Shown here: positions 11,926 through 25,139 of the stretch, in pieces
Layout: the number at the start of each line of letters is the position of its first letter
Position numbering within the stretch: the stretch's first letter is position 1
From: Cadophora sp. MPI-SDFR-AT-0126
Lineage: Eukaryota > Ascomycota > Leotiomycetes > Helotiales > Ploettnerulaceae
DNA length: 64,000 nucleotides
Assembly (NCBI GenBank): GCA_020747065.1
Contig: JAGMVK010000014.1
Location: 992,001-1,056,000 of the forward strand
Direction of reading: 5' to 3'
Notes under the pieces: model-generated
Told to the model about the DNA's origin: nothing
Seen by the model: the letters and a program-made list of their open reading frames with translations, nothing else
Databases searched by the model: none
Made by a program: the position numbers and the translations under genes

Positions 11926-13077
11926 ATGGGCGGCTTCATCCCTTCTTCTCCAATCGACCCCTCCTTTCAGCCTACCACCTCCATAACCAAACTCCCCATC
12001 ACCACCGACATTGAAACCATCATATCCACCCTCGATCGCGATGGCGGCCTCATCCTAACCGACCTCCTCAGCCCTTCTGAAATCGCTCAAATAGCATCCG
12101 ACACACTTCCCTATGCTGGCCACAACGCAACACCACACTCCGGAATCGCCATCGTCCCCCAAGAAACCCAACTCATTGGAGGTCTCATCGCAAAATCTCC
12201 CACCATGCTCGCCCTCTGCGAACACCCCATCCTAGTCGCCCTTCGCTCTCGAATCTTGACAGATGAAGGTTCTATCCCCAGCGAGGAGATCAGGAAGAAC
12301 TGGCATATCGATCCATTACTTTCTCTGAGTGTGAGTTTTCAGATTAGGCATGGAGCGCCGAGACAACGATTGCATAGGGACGACGGGATTCATTTGATCG
12401 ATCATTCGTTGCCGTATAAGTTGGAGAAGGTTAGTCAGTTTGCGTGTTTGATGGCCGGCGTTGAGACGACGAGGGAGAATGGGGCGACGATGTTCGTGCC
12501 TGGGAGTCATCGGTGGGATGAGAAAAGACAGCCTAGGTTAGATGAAATTACATTCGCTGGTATGTTGCCAATTTTCAGCTTCCCCCCTTGATGTTATGTT
12601 TCATTTCCAGCTAGGTCAGCCTTGCTAATAGCCCCGGTCACAACACTCATTTCGCCTCCCTTGATTCTCACCTGTCTGCTCCCATAACTAACAATCCGTC
12701 CTCTAGAAATGTCCCCGGGCTCTGCCCTTATCTTCCTCGCGGGATCCTACCACGGCGGTGGACACAACAGCGTACCGAACAGCACGCGCATAGTCCACGG
12801 CCTCTTCTTCTGCCGCGGTACGCTCCGCACAGAGGAGAACCAATTCCTCGCTGTACCGAGGAGCATGGTGCCCAAGATGTCGCCGATGATGCACTCCCTG
12901 CTGGGGTATAAGCAGCCGGAGGCTGTGTTGGGCTTGTGGTAAGTCTTCCTGTGATTTAGTTTTATGTTGGCTTGGAAATTTCGGGGGGATTGAGATGATG
13001 TGCTGATTTTTTGATAGGGAGAATGGTGATCCAATGAGGGATTTGGAAAGCGCGCTGAAAGCGGCGAATTCTTAAGT
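11926..13077 (+). CDS. Phytanoyl-CoA dioxygenase (PhyH) family protein
   Basis: Exons 11926-12559, 12707-about 12938 and 13018-about 13077. The fold is a PhyH-type non-haem Fe(II)/2-oxoglutarate oxygenase: the metal-binding His and Asp are in QRLHRDDGIH, the distal His in SYHGGGHN, and the likely 2-oxoglutarate Arg in NSTRIVHG. Family knowledge: members hydroxylate fatty acyl-CoAs or secondary metabolites. No biosynthetic cluster is seen nearby, so the substrate is open. The ATG at 11926 (CAAGATGG) fits initiation better than the upstream TTG in frame. The 3' end is odd: the strongest donor (GTAAGT at 12939) puts exon 3 out of the frame that reads ENGDPMRDLESALKAANS. Using GTAAGT gives a stop at 13039; a weak GTGTTG donor at 12925 would restore the tail to 13077. 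Confidence 0.8.
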
Positions 13078-15802
13078 GTCGTATAACATTCATTTATTAT
13101 TTATGTGAAGTGAAGCCCGGGACGCTTGACCACCCGGGACCCGCCCAGAATTTGTATGAGAACATGGAGGGGATGAAGTCTTGGATTGCTTTTCTGATGT
13201 CTCAACCATGATATGTGGTACGTTTGCGTAGTGAATTATTTGTAGTGCTTTTAATCCCCGACCGCCATGCTTGCATTTTGTATAGGCTGGGTTTGGAGTG
13301 AGACATGTGACTTTTGATGATGGTGATGATGTTGGTGTTGTGAGCTGTGGTTTGTGAAAGGGATGTAAGGGTGGTCTTGAAGGTGCTGGATTGGCAGCTT
13401 GCTTAGAATATGATTTCATTTCTTCTGAGACTTTGCTTTATCATATCCTTCTTCTATTTTTTGTTCATGGTAACGAAGTAATTGTCTCTTCCGACCTCTT
13501 TTTCGACCACTCTTTCGGAACTAAACAAAACCCCCTTCATGATAACCCCGTAAGCGAGCCCACACCCCAACCCCGTTCAACGAATGACATTCAACCCTTC
13601 GTTCTGTTCCCAAATGTCAGCAAAAGCGGGGTCAGAAGATCGATCAACAAGGACAGGACGTCAAATGTCTCAGCTCTTGGCACTAGTATGCAATTATGTG
13701 TCTTGCTCCTGGGCAAGGCAGCGAAGTCTTAGAGATACAGCTGAGGGAGCTGATGGCAGGAGGAACAGCTGTATCTTCAAAAGGATTACTCATGATATCT
13801 ATTTATTTCGGACTTCATAGCATCAGCCCAGAATTTCTCAGCTCTTCACCTCCGAGTCTGTAAACTCGGTGTCAGATGCTTTGCGCTGCCTCTAGGCGCC
13901 GTAGGCAGTCATCGGGGGTCAAGGTGGCATGAAGCTCACGTACTTTCTTTCTTTGGGAGCGAGAGCAGAAGCGGGGAGTCTGCTGCTTACAGCCCTTCTA
14001 TAAGGGACACAAATTAATAATCATATCACGTATAAATAAAATATAATCTCACGACTTTTTGGATTTGGGGTCCGATGCATCCATCTCACCGGATTGACTC
14101 CCGAACCGACGAGATTCGAATCCCCAGCATCGCATGCGGCACAAGCTCTTTAACCGCCGCCTTTCAAAAGATAAGCGTGTTCCTTCAGCCCTATGATATG
14201 CTACGTGTCGAACATGATGTGATAGGACATGCTATGATTCTCGCCGGCCGACATATGGCCTTCGCTTCACCTCCAGGTCAAAACTTAAAGTCAAAAGTAA
14301 AAGTTGACCGGTGATCGTCGTCGAGCATTGCCTGGAGTTCAAGCAGGGGTACAGCTTCGATCGCTGGCATGGCCGTGCTACCCATGCTTTGCTGTCTTGT
14401 ACTGAGGGAGGGACACTAGGGGAGGAACTGGAAGTGTAGAGGATGTGTTTCAGGAGGGTGTGGGAGTTTTAGGACTTTTTGCTTCCTTTTTTATGGGTTT
14501 GCTGACGAGCTGCACCAGCCACTTTTGCTGTGGTAAGGCTGCGTAGTGGCGCAGCACAGTACAGTTGACTTTGATGAAGAATGGTCTTGTTAGGATTCGA
14601 GGCTTGTCTTTGATGATGAGATGTGATGTGACTTGATTGATAGGAAATATGAGAAAGCCGATTTAAATGAATAAAAGAAGGGAAGATATCTCATGCAGTT
14701 TAACCGTGCAACATTCGATTGAAGATATCTTCAGATGAAAATAAGCAGAAGTCCAGCTCATGCTATCGTAAAGTCTTCGTAAAACAAAACAACCAATCAA
14801 GGAGCTCGAGCTTGCGACACACTGTGCAGTGCGCAGCTCAGTCACATTTTATCCGTCCGGCATCACCCTCGACCCGTCAGAGCGGGCGCGCTGCAGCTTG
14901 CAGGAGAAACGGGTGTATGTGCCTCGTTGAGCTTGAGCTAGTCAAATACTATCTGTATCCACGTTCTGTTGTCTGACATGACCTGCCCGAAACAACCTTG
15001 CCTTACCTCCGTAAAAAGCACAACAGAAACGAGACGGCACAACAGAAATACCCCGTATCAAAACCGGCATTCAATATCGCCCGACTACAACACTCGAACG
15101 CGGGCGTTGAGATATCACCCGCTGTAATATTGACTCGAGAAAGCCTTCCCAAGCCTCGCGGTGTCTTGTCTTGCATTGACTCGCTGGGCATTGTTCGCTG
15201 GCTGCCTATTGCCGCCGCCCATCGACTGCTAATAGAGCTAAATCTTTATCGCACTTGGAGCCTCTACTCCACCATACAATGCACTAGACGGTCTGACAGA
15301 GTTGACGCAGACAGACTCCCGACCGGAACAGGAACGCGGGCGGGACATCAGGTCACCATCTAGCCCAGACCACCAAATCAACACATACAACTCCTACGGA
15401 CTTCATCGAGTACAGCCCGACGACAAATCTGCCACGACACGACACGATACCATACACCATATAGCCTTGACTGCGCAAATTCCGCACTGAACGAATTATT
15501 AGCAGTAAATAATTAACACAATCGCTAAGGCTCTCTCGAGAGCAGGTACTGGGACGAGCGGATGGGGTCGCACTCGAAGCTGGCTTTTTGAATTGCCTCA
15601 ACCCAACTCAACCCAACACTCTGCCTGCGCACCGCGCTCACCAATGCAGCAAGACCTATTTTCATCCCCCGACGCTTGGCCAAGAGCCATCGATTGTAGG
15701 CCGTCGTCCTAGATCGTCAATCTCGGCTTCTCCATCGATCCAAGCGATCCATACGTTCGTTGAGCTTCATTTGCATTTGCGCCGAGTCTTTCAGCCGCAA
15801 CA
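13078..15802. other. Long intergenic region upstream of the Rho1 GEF gene
   Basis: About 2.7 kb. It includes an AT-rich patch near 14010-14060 and small inverted repeats at 13852-13869 (CCGAGT/ACTCGG) and about 13886-13907 (CTGCCT/AGGCAG). No gene was recognised. The last several hundred bases are probably the promoter and leader of the downstream signalling gene. Confidence 0.5.
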
Positions 15803-18800
15803 ATGTCTTTTCGATCCAACGGCCAGCGACGATACGGCCATGTGCCTCCTGCGCAGTATGGACCGGGCGGAGCGCAGGACTCGAACATTGCTTCTGGCCT
15901 ACATAGACAATCGAGTTTCGATAATGGGGATGATGGCGCCTTTCTTGATCATAACGGCAACAGATATCAGGGAGGAGCACCATCGGCGCATGTGAGGACA
16001 CAGGAAGAGCTGTTCATGACCAGCCCGAGCACGCAGGCTCCTCACTCGCCAGGAAGAAGCTCATTTGGGAATTCCACTCCAGCGTTGTCGGGATATCAAC
16101 ACCAGTACCAGCCTTTCCCATCAGCTCAATCTCCCCCGCAGGTTTCTTACAACCCGCAGCACTTTGCTAGGACACAATCACAATCCCAGCCGACGACACA
16201 ATATCGCCCACAGCCTGCGTATGCTCCAGCTCCTACTCCGACGACTGCTCATCAACCGTACAATCCGGCTCTATATCAAGCCCCTCAAGCTTCTTCGCAA
16301 CCAATGCGCCAAGGTACGGTCTCTGGATACAACAACTATGCGCCTTCATACAATTCTCCTGCGATGTCACAACCTCCACAAACCCCTACATACTGGCCAT
16401 CGCCGTCGAATCAGCAACAGTTTGCCCCACCAGTGCCGAGTCGACCAGATCGACAATACGAGCAACCACTGGCCAGTCCTACTTATACTCCTTCAAATTC
16501 TGCCCCTCTCCCTCCTAGGCAATCGCTGTACAATCCTCCCCCTTCTGCTCCTTATCCGACGAACGGCGGTGACTACACTCCAAGTGACTACAGACCTGCT
16601 TCGTCGAGTCAGCCTACAGCTCAATTCCCGGATTATGGAAATTATGCTCGAGCGCATTCATCTTCACAAGGATCTTACGATGACCAATCCTTTGCGAATC
16701 GTACGAAACGATCTTCGAGCCACTCGACAGGAACACAGCCAGTTTTGTCACAGAGTGGACAGCCAGCAGCCGGCTTAGGACTTCAGAGACATCCAACTTT
16801 GAGACCTCTGCCGAGTGCGCCAGTCGACGACGATACGGGTGATGATGACGATTGGGGAATACATGCCGCTCCGGACAATGGAGTCACACAAGAGCAATTA
16901 TTCGCAGATATTGGAGACGCCTTGGGAACCTCGGGATCGAGACATGGGCGACCTCAGGGAATAGATGCGAGAAATGGGGATCTTCTGGATAGCGAATTGC
17001 AGGATCTCCACCGATATGATTCGAGGGCTACTACGATTGCGACTTCTGGCGTTGATAGACATGCTTCTACAGCTACGACTGCAGTCAATAATTATGACCA
17101 GAATTACGAGGACTTTGGAGAGGATGACTACGAGAGCGATGCTGAAGCTGCTGCTGGATTGGAAGCTATGAAGCAAGCGGACGAAATGGACCGTCTCGCG
17201 GGTGCTGTCGGGGGTATGGGATTCGGGATCTACGACTCGCAGCCTCAACAGCAGTTATCTCAGGACGAGAGTAGCGATAGCGATTACAAGCATATGGATT
17301 TGGGGCTGGTGGGAGGTGGATATGACGCCCATATGTCATATGGCGATGATCTCAATACTGGACATAGCAGCGAGATGGACGACCAAAGTCGGCCGCTACC
17401 AAGTGATCATGACTTGGGAAGGTCGAACAGCTATACTAACGCCAGAGTGCCGGCCGCTGGACTTGGAGGAATGACCGACTACTCTATCCCCGGTGTTGGA
17501 GATATCCACCCATTCCCAGCGTTTGAGGCTGCAAGAGTGGATACCTCTGGAACTGGCGGCTTGCAACGACCTACATCACAATCTCATAGACTGAGTTTCG
17601 ATGAAGGTGATGAGCAGGTCTCTTTACACTCACGTCTCTCTGATTCGAGGCTCAGTGGGAGATCTGGAAGCGAGAGCCCATCTCGTGATGAGATGCCGGA
17701 GCTGTTCTACCACCCAGGAATGGGCACTTCTCCATATAACCGACCTCTCCCGGCAGTTCCACCAATGTCCGAGAACAGAACCCCTCAACTTCTGCCAGCT
17801 GGATCATACCGCCAAGCTCACCAGTATTCTCACTCCTACTCGTCGAGTACCGAGAATGCTAGAAGCTTTTACACACCCGCTGGCCCTGATGCCTATCCTC
17901 CAACGAACATGCTAACTCCTGGTGGTCAATATGTGCCAAGATCTACGTCTCTGTCCAGTCACAGCAGTACGCCACAGACAGTTCCTCCTGTCAGATCCAA
18001 GACAGATGCCGAGGAGAGGCAAGCAAGACAGAAGGCGGCAAGGCTCGCAGGGCGGCAACCAAGCGGTCTCGATGGCTATGATGTTGGAGCCACGCCTCAG
18101 TCATCAATGACCCTCGATCTACCCGCATTGCCAGCTGGTGGGCGACGAAAGAAGTTCTCCCCTTCGCGATTATCAACGAGCGAATATGCTAAATGCCAGG
18201 AGCCTTGGGCTTTGAGTAACCTTGCTGCTTGGATACGAGATTTGGCCGGTGGTGAAACTGGAGAGGGTGAATCCGACTTACGCCAGAAGACAATTGAAGA
18301 TGGTCTTGTAGCTCTTTTCACCCACAAAGTCCCAACCATGAACACGGCGGATGCTGAAACTCTAAGTCAAAGAGTCGTCAAGTCCATGTTCGATGCTGGA
18401 ATTCTTGTGCCTGAAGAGGAATGGGTCAAGTTCGGTCAAGGGACAATGTCTGGTGTATTATGGCAACTTACTGGATCTGGATGCTATTCTCCCAAGGTTC
18501 ATGAGCTTGAGATTCCTGGTCGCTGTTACTCGCATCACTGTACACGGACACTGAAGAAGATTAACCTTCAATCGCATTTCCTGGAGCCGTCAAGGAAATC
18601 GGAAGACTGGGCTACGTTCTTCAAGCTGACCAAGGAGATGATTGAAAGCTCACCGAAGAAGGAAATCGAACGTCAATACAATTTACACGAGATCGTTATG
18701 TCGGAAGATACGTACATGGACCAGATCAACGTTCTTCGGGTTTTGTACAGAGATGAATTGGCATCATGGCAACCGCCAATCATTGCAAAGAACAAGGTCA

Positions 18801-21248
18801 CGAAGTTTATCTCGTCTGTCTTTGGCAAGATCGAAGCTATCAAGGACGTCAACGAGAACTACCTCTTGGCTCAATTGAAATACCGACAGAAGGAACAGGG
18901 TCCCTGGATCATCGGTTTCAGCGATATCTTCAGAGAGTGGATTCGGAAAGCCAGAGCTGCCTACGTTGAATATGCTGCTGGATTTCCATATGCAACGTAT
19001 TTGGTACGAAGAGAAGCAGACAAGAACTTGCTTTTCCGACAGTTCCTGGACCAAGCTCGGGATAACAAGCTTTCGGGCCGTCTTGATTGGAACACCTATT
19101 TGAAAGCTCCCATCACTCGTTTGCAAAGATACACTCTTCTTCTAGGCACAGTTCTCAGAAACATGACGCAAGACACGGAAGAGAAGGCTACTCTTGCTAC
19201 GGCTATCGAGGAGATCAAGGCAGTCACTTTAGAGTGTGATGCTAAGGTCGATGAGCAGTCCAAGAAGGTTGAGATGATTGAATTGCAGTCGAAACTTTAC
19301 CTCAGACCTGGTATGGAACGTGTGGAACTCAATCTGGATCATCTGGGTCGTGAACTCATCTTCCAGGGAGATCTTCAACGTGCTGGTGCCAACCGCTTTG
19401 CATGGTTGGAAACCCACGCCATCCTGTTTGACCATTACTTTGTATTGGCGAAGACAGTTGCGAAGCCTGATAGTGCTGGAGGGCGGAAGAAGGAGGTTTA
19501 TGACGTTTCGAAGCTTGTAAGTATCCTGGCTTGGTGGAAGCGGACTTTGCTAATATGGTACAGCCAATCCCCATGCAACTTCTCGTCCTCGAGAGTACAA
19601 ACGATGATCCAGTCGTCAAGTCTTCAGTCAAAGGTATCGGAGCAGTCACTACTGTCACGAAGACTGCAGGCTCGGAGTCAAGACTCAACCTGAACCGAGC
19701 GGGCACCAGCAGTATGGAAAGGGCCAACACATTGGAACACACCAATTCGAATCAATCCATCACGACTATCAATTCTGCCACGAGACTCGCACCAAGTACA
19801 ACTAACGATAACGAAAGCAGATCTATGTACCCGTTCAGAGTTAAGCATCTCGGAAAGACCGAAGTGTACACTCTCTACGCACCCACTGCTCAAAATCGAC
19901 AAGATTGGTGTGACAAGATCCTTGAGGCCAAGACCCGATATGCAGCATCTCTATTCGAACAGAATGCAGAACCGTTCCGGATGCGTGTCATGGCAGATAG
20001 TGCATTCGCATATGACATCTCGTCAGCTGTCTCTCAAAGAAGCGTTGTTTCGGTCAAGGGTACACCACTGGAAAGAGCAATCCGGGAAATGGAGCAGGCA
20101 TATACTGCGCCTCGACCAGGACCAGTTTGCAGAGCTCAAGTCAACTGCGCAACTGCATTCAACTGTTTCGGAAAGTCAATGGTGGCTATTGGGACTGATT
20201 ATGGTGTTTATACTTCCGAGGCATCGAATCCTCGAGGTTGGACCAGAGTAAGTCGTACACATTGTTGAATATGTTCACAACTAATCCGAAGCAGTCCATA
20301 CAAATGAATCGCGTCACACAGATCGCCGTACTCGAGGAGTTTTCACTCTGTCTGATCATTGCCGACAAAGCATTAATAGCATACCATCTCGATGTCATTG
20401 TACCAATCTCTAATTTCCCGGCGCCACACCATGATACCGCCCGTCGCGCACCACAAAAGCTCTCTGGCACCAGAGACGTATCCTTCTTCGCCACAGCACG
20501 CATGAAGGATCGCACTCTTGTCTTCTACAAGAAGCGTGAAGGACTTCACTCTACTTTCAAAGTCCTCGAACCCGTATTCCAGAAATCCTCGGAAAAGAAG
20601 AGCCGCCTATTTGGCAAGAAATTCGGTGGAGGCAACACCGAATTCTTCCGCGAATTTGACGAGTTTTACATCCCAACCGAATGCTTCACTATCAATCTTT
20701 TCCACACCTACATCGCCATCTCCACTCTCAAAGGCTTCGAGCTCATGACCCTCGACAAGAAAGTCCCCATGAGCATCCCGGACACCAAGAACCCCGCTAT
20801 AGGAAACATCGCCAACCGTCTCAACGGCCAGAAACCCCTCGGTATGTTCCGCCTCTCGGACGCAGAGTTCCTCCTCTGCTATGAGGAATGCGGCGTCTAC
20901 GTCGACAAGCACGGTGAGGTCTCCCGTTCCGTTATCATGGAGTTTGTAGGTAGAGCCCAAAAGGCAGCTATGTATGGCGCGTACCTTGTCCTCTTTGATA
21001 GCGATTTCGTCGAGGTCAGGAATGCCGAGAACGGGAGGCTCAGACAAGTTATTGCGGGGAGAGATGTAAGGTGCTTGGATTATGGGATTAATCCTCTTGG
21101 GGCGGGCGCGGCGACTAGTCATATGAGTCCGCAGGGTTTTGCCGGGGGTGCGGAGAAAAGGACGCTGAAGTTGGCGATGGCGCATCCGGAGATTATGGGC
21201 CATCAGATTGTGATGGAGATGGTGCTTAATGAGGGGCATTCGGAGTGA
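15803..21248 (+). CDS. Rho1 guanine nucleotide exchange factor, DEP-DH-PH-CNH (Rom2/Rgf type)
   Basis: Exons 15803-19516, 19564-20247 and 20295-21248, both introns 47 nt and phase 0, give 1783 residues. The first 780 or so residues are disordered, rich in Gln, Pro, Ser and Tyr, with an Asp/Glu patch near 345. A DEP domain (from EPWALSNLAAWIRDL) lies at about 800-890. The catalytic DH domain lies at about 960-1150 (LHEIVMSEDTYMDQINVL; APITRLQRYTLLLGTVL). A PH domain, crossed by intron 1 and holding a low-complexity insert, spans about 1185-1400. A citron-homology domain follows (about 1430-1740). Family knowledge: such proteins load Rho1 with GTP at the plasma membrane and drive the cell-wall-integrity pathway and glucan synthesis. 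The order matches Rom2/Rgf1 rather than DEP-less Tus1-like GEFs. All core blocks look intact. Confidence 0.92.
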
Positions 21249-22596
21249 AGGGTGATGGAGATGTGGTAATATTTCGCTTTTACAAGTGGCTTGGCCGGTT
21301 GGCTCGTGAGCTAGCTTCATATCATTCTTGCTGAGGCACTTGACCTCACCATTCATGATGGAAGAGGAAGACAAATTTCGCAAACGCGGAAGCGAAGGCA
21401 GGCAGGTGGGCATAACGAATGCACGATATCACGGCCTCGGTTTGACGTCGTCACGAATTGCACGCTGAACATATAACCGAGACTTGAAAGAGGGCATTTG
21501 AAAGGAAGAGCAGCTTCACAAAGAAGCATGCACGGGGTGGTCTCGGGTTTCGGATATGTATCGAATCGGATGAATCGGAGGAATGATTGAAGCGAATAAG
21601 CGGGCGTTTCGTTATTATGAGTATATAGCCGTCTTATTTTCGAGCCGCGCGCCTGGCTTGGCTGGGCTTGTTCTACTGCTAGGATATGTGGATGGGATTG
21701 GCGGGAAGCCAGAGAATTGATTGGGAGACGAAGCTTGGGGATTGGCGGTCATGATAGTAGGATAGTGAGGATAGGATGAGTGATCGTGGTAATGAGAACG
21801 AAGAAGCGATTTTGAAAGATGTGCATTTGGCTTTCCTTTGTTGGCTTGATTGATTGATGGCTTTATGATGTGAGGGTGTAATGTGGGGTATGGGTTGTTT
21901 GCAAGGGAGGCATTGTTGTTTTGCGTGGCGTTTGGGTGGATGGAGGTAATGGGGATGGGATATGCTTTTTGGGGGAGAGTAGATGTGTACGATAATGACC
22001 ATGTTTCTACATCGAAATAGCGCTGGGGCCAGTGGTAGGGTTTGGGGGACGTAATACAAGAGAATGAATGAAAGGCGATGAAATGCAGTTCTGCTTTAGT
22101 TGACGAAATCTGAATGATGTAAGCTCAAGTGATTCGTAGTGATAGAAGAGAAACATATCGTGGCGAAAGGCATCAATGCAAGGAGGAACAGGAATTGGGT
22201 GGTAAGGACAGGGAGTGATGATATTAAGCTAATTAATGCGGACTTTTTCCATATAACATGATGGAATATAATAGGGGAGGCCAATCGACTAGACAGTCTC
22301 GTCGAAGCAGAGGTCTCTAAATCCTGCTTTTATTGTGGAGTCGGTCGTCATGTTTCGTTGTGTCGTGTCAAACAGAGTAAGATGTGTGAGGGAGACGTTG
22401 GAGAAGTGACGTCAGGAATATATCGCTTCCAGACGTGCCGAGATATATACTCGAGTAATGATGGCATCTCATCACATACATCCCCGTTTGTAAAGTTACT
22501 GCAGTTTAATTTCTTCAACATACAAATCTTTGGGTAGTACCTTATTTAGAGAATAAGAAGGAGAAGAAAAATCGATAAGCAAATAAGAAAGCTAAA
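21249..22596. other. Intergenic region
   Basis: About 1.35 kb, strongly purine-rich on the + strand between 21690 and 22080. Long minus-strand frames here come from this composition and have no domain signature. Confidence 0.45.
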
Positions 22597-23095
22597 ATGG
22601 CACAGCGCAACGCTGTCGGAGGAGCAGAACCTATCTCTGCTACGGGCAGGGTAGATGAACCTGTTAATACGGGCTCGACATATACGACTGGGAACAACGC
22701 AAACACTACAGCGTCTTCGGGGACGCATACTACTTCAACGACGGTATGTCCTTTTACGTTTTCTTCGAAAAAGTTCCAAGACCTTTGTTTTCCCATGCGT
22801 TCCTTCCGTGACTGGCACCCACTCACTCCGCCACGGTTTGTGTCGTGGCGAGGCGAGTCACACTAAAAGCCTCGAGAAGAACTTCGCCAAGTTGATAGAT
22901 ATAAGGTGTATCAGTATGAGAATATGAGGAGAACCTTGCTGACTTGACTTCTGTTCCAACGTGTAGACGACTGGACATAGCAGCGCTGACAGTGGAGGAG
23001 GAGGAGGAGTGAAAGGTGCACTGGCGGGGATCCATGGGATTGGGGAGAAGATTAGAGGGGAGTTTAATAAGGGCGTTGATGGGGTCGTTGGGGAT
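22597..23095 (+). CDS. Small Gly/Thr-rich protein, unrecognised family (3' end unresolved)
   Basis: Two exons are supported: 22597-22743 (49 codons) and 22967-23095, joined in phase 0 over a GTATGT...GTGTAG intron. The N-terminal half is low-complexity (Thr, Asn, Gly, Ser). The second half has a poly-Gly stretch and then an amphipathic block, VKGALAGIHGIGEKIRGEFN, which resembles the conserved part of small hypothetical ascomycete proteins of similar layout (recalled, not checked). A donor GTGAGG at 23096 opens a further intron containing a run of 26 T. The nearest acceptor (CAG ending at 23171) would add only one residue before a stop, so the true last exon is uncertain. There is no signal peptide or membrane segment. 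Function unknown. Confidence 0.5.
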
Positions 23096-23171
23096 GTGAG
23101 GTTCCTTTTTTTTTTTTTTTTTTTTTTTTTTGTCTTCTTCTTCCCCCCCCCTTGGTTTTGTTACATTGCAG

Positions 23172-25139
23172 ATTTGAGTCTGTTTACATTATTTTGCTTT
23201 CCATTTGCGACGCTCATTCCGACCCAAAGTCATTGTTGCTTCCCTTCGATCGGTGAAGAATGATTTCCTGTACCGGCTCGGCTTTCGAAAGTTGAAGTAT
23301 CGATGAGGCTTCCTGATTCTCCTTGATTTCCTCACTTTCTCTCAAGTTAAGCCCGGGCACAAAAGTTCCTCGTCAAATCTCTTCTCAGTCTACACATATA
23401 TATACCCGGGGTATCGTACTGACGAAATCCCGGGATACAGAAAGAAGGCGTTCTGAAAAACGAGGCGGTCGCGGACGCGGGTGACAGGGAACGACTCACG
23501 GGGACTTTTGCGGGGGAGACGAAGAATAGAGAGGGTGCCGTGCCGGGGGCGGATGGTGGTAGGAGGTTTTAGAGAGTTGACGAGGTCGAGGGGATGTAGG
23601 GACATGAGGGCATAAGTATATACCACAATTGAGATGTGTATTGTCAATGACCTGGCTACTTTGTCCCTTTCACAAGACGTTTTTCCGCTGCTTTTCTTGT
23701 GGCTCTTGCCCCATCTGCTTTTTGATTTGGACGAGAAAGCCATGATGGAGCAGGCTGGGTACGGCTTGTTGCACAGAGAATGGATAGTTGTGTACGTGAG
23801 CTGATAAAATATAAGCTCCCCACCGGATCAGGCTCTGGTGGAAGGTCGCGACCTTGTGAAGAGTGATAAGGCAATTGGAAGCGATCGAACTAAAGTTCTA
23901 ACCTCCGCAGCCAAAGGCGCTCGACTCGGGTCCGAAAGTTCAAAGCCGTAGGAGACGATTTAGATGGCTAATCAACAGAATATCTGGATTGGATCTGCTC
24001 CGTTGATACTTGGTTCTAGTGACAAGCGAGCATCGCCCAAACCGCGATGTTCAGCTTGCCATTCCACTATGAGTGCAGTTCCATCCTGCACTTGTCAAAC
24101 GGCTAGTCCCAGATTCCCATTTAATGCTTCGAAACAGAATCAGCAAGCGACCTGAGCAGGTTGTTCTGAGGTTGTTTTGTTTATTAGACACATCGTTTTT
24201 CATGTGCTGATTGCTTCTGAGTATTGCCTGAATGCAGCATCATGGTGTCTATCCGTCTTGGAGTTCCATTCAATATTATCTAGAGATAGTCTTGAGCGAT
24301 GCGGGATCCTTGATTCTGTTTTTTTCAAAGCACCTATGGCGATGAGAGCGTGCTTAATGTAAGAGTTGAAATTGCACAGCTGGAAGAGTGCATGTCATGT
24401 CGGCCTCGCGTGAGTCGTGTCTAGACCAGGCAGGATCTCAATGCTGGTGCTAGAGAGCTGGTATATGTGGAGGGCAGTCTGCTTCCCATCTTCCCATTAT
24501 GCAGGAATAGTGTATTTGTTTTCTGCCGAGTTGTTTTAAAGGGTCTTCAGTTTGTTGATTTTAGTTGGAACAGTATTCTATGTACATCTGGTAGACCTAT
24601 AATCTCCATTCGGCCTTGAATATTATTCAAAGACCGATGGGTTCTTACTAACAAAACTATTTTCGTAACGCGAGTCTGGACAGACCAAGAATACGCCATT
24701 CGCATATCTCGAATACTTCCTAGGAGAGTGTCCAGTACTGCGCCTCACAGACTGGCTCTGGTTATCTTTCGGTTGAGAATCATTGGGCCGGAGGCTGGCA
24801 GCATGTGCATATGCAGAGCGGTCAGGCAGGATGCGAAGCTCCTCAAGCCAATCCCCTGAGCGGACTCCAAGTATCAGCGTATGGGAATTTCCCCAAGCCA
24901 TGAAGCACGTGTAATTTTGTGGTGGCGGAGCCTCAGCTGTGTTTGGAAGTTGGCAAGGCTGGTGCTTAGGCATCTTCGACCCCCAAGATCTGGAACGAAG
25001 TCGAATACTTTCCTGGTCCATCGTTACAGAGCTGAATAACTTTCAAATATTAACCCCGCTTCCCCTGTTCTACTCTGTCAGAGCTTATCGTCTCGCGACC
25101 GGAGCGGTATTTGGGCTGGAACTTTGGGATTGTGCCATA
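23172..25139. other. Intergenic region upstream of the STAND gene
   Basis: About 2 kb. Frames of 60-130 codons occur on both strands but none shows a recognisable domain or good splice support. It may contain the last exon of the small gene that begins at 22597. Confidence 0.4.

Noticed and set aside
14075..14150. tRNA-like B-box (GATTCGAATCC) near 14113
   Set aside because: No matching A-box, D-arm or acceptor stem could be paired on either strand; only the T-loop-like string is present.
15717..16778. Long frames overlapping the 5' part of the Rho1 GEF
   Set aside because: Shadow frames of the Gln/Pro/Ser-rich coding sequence.
23390..23743. 117-codon minus-strand frame with a Lys/Ser/Arg-rich start
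   Set aside because: No recognisable domain or convincing splice structure; coding nature cannot be supported.
24623..25021. 132-codon minus-strand frame upstream of the STAND gene
   Set aside because: No domain or signal peptide; lies in the promoter of the divergent gene and is probably chance.
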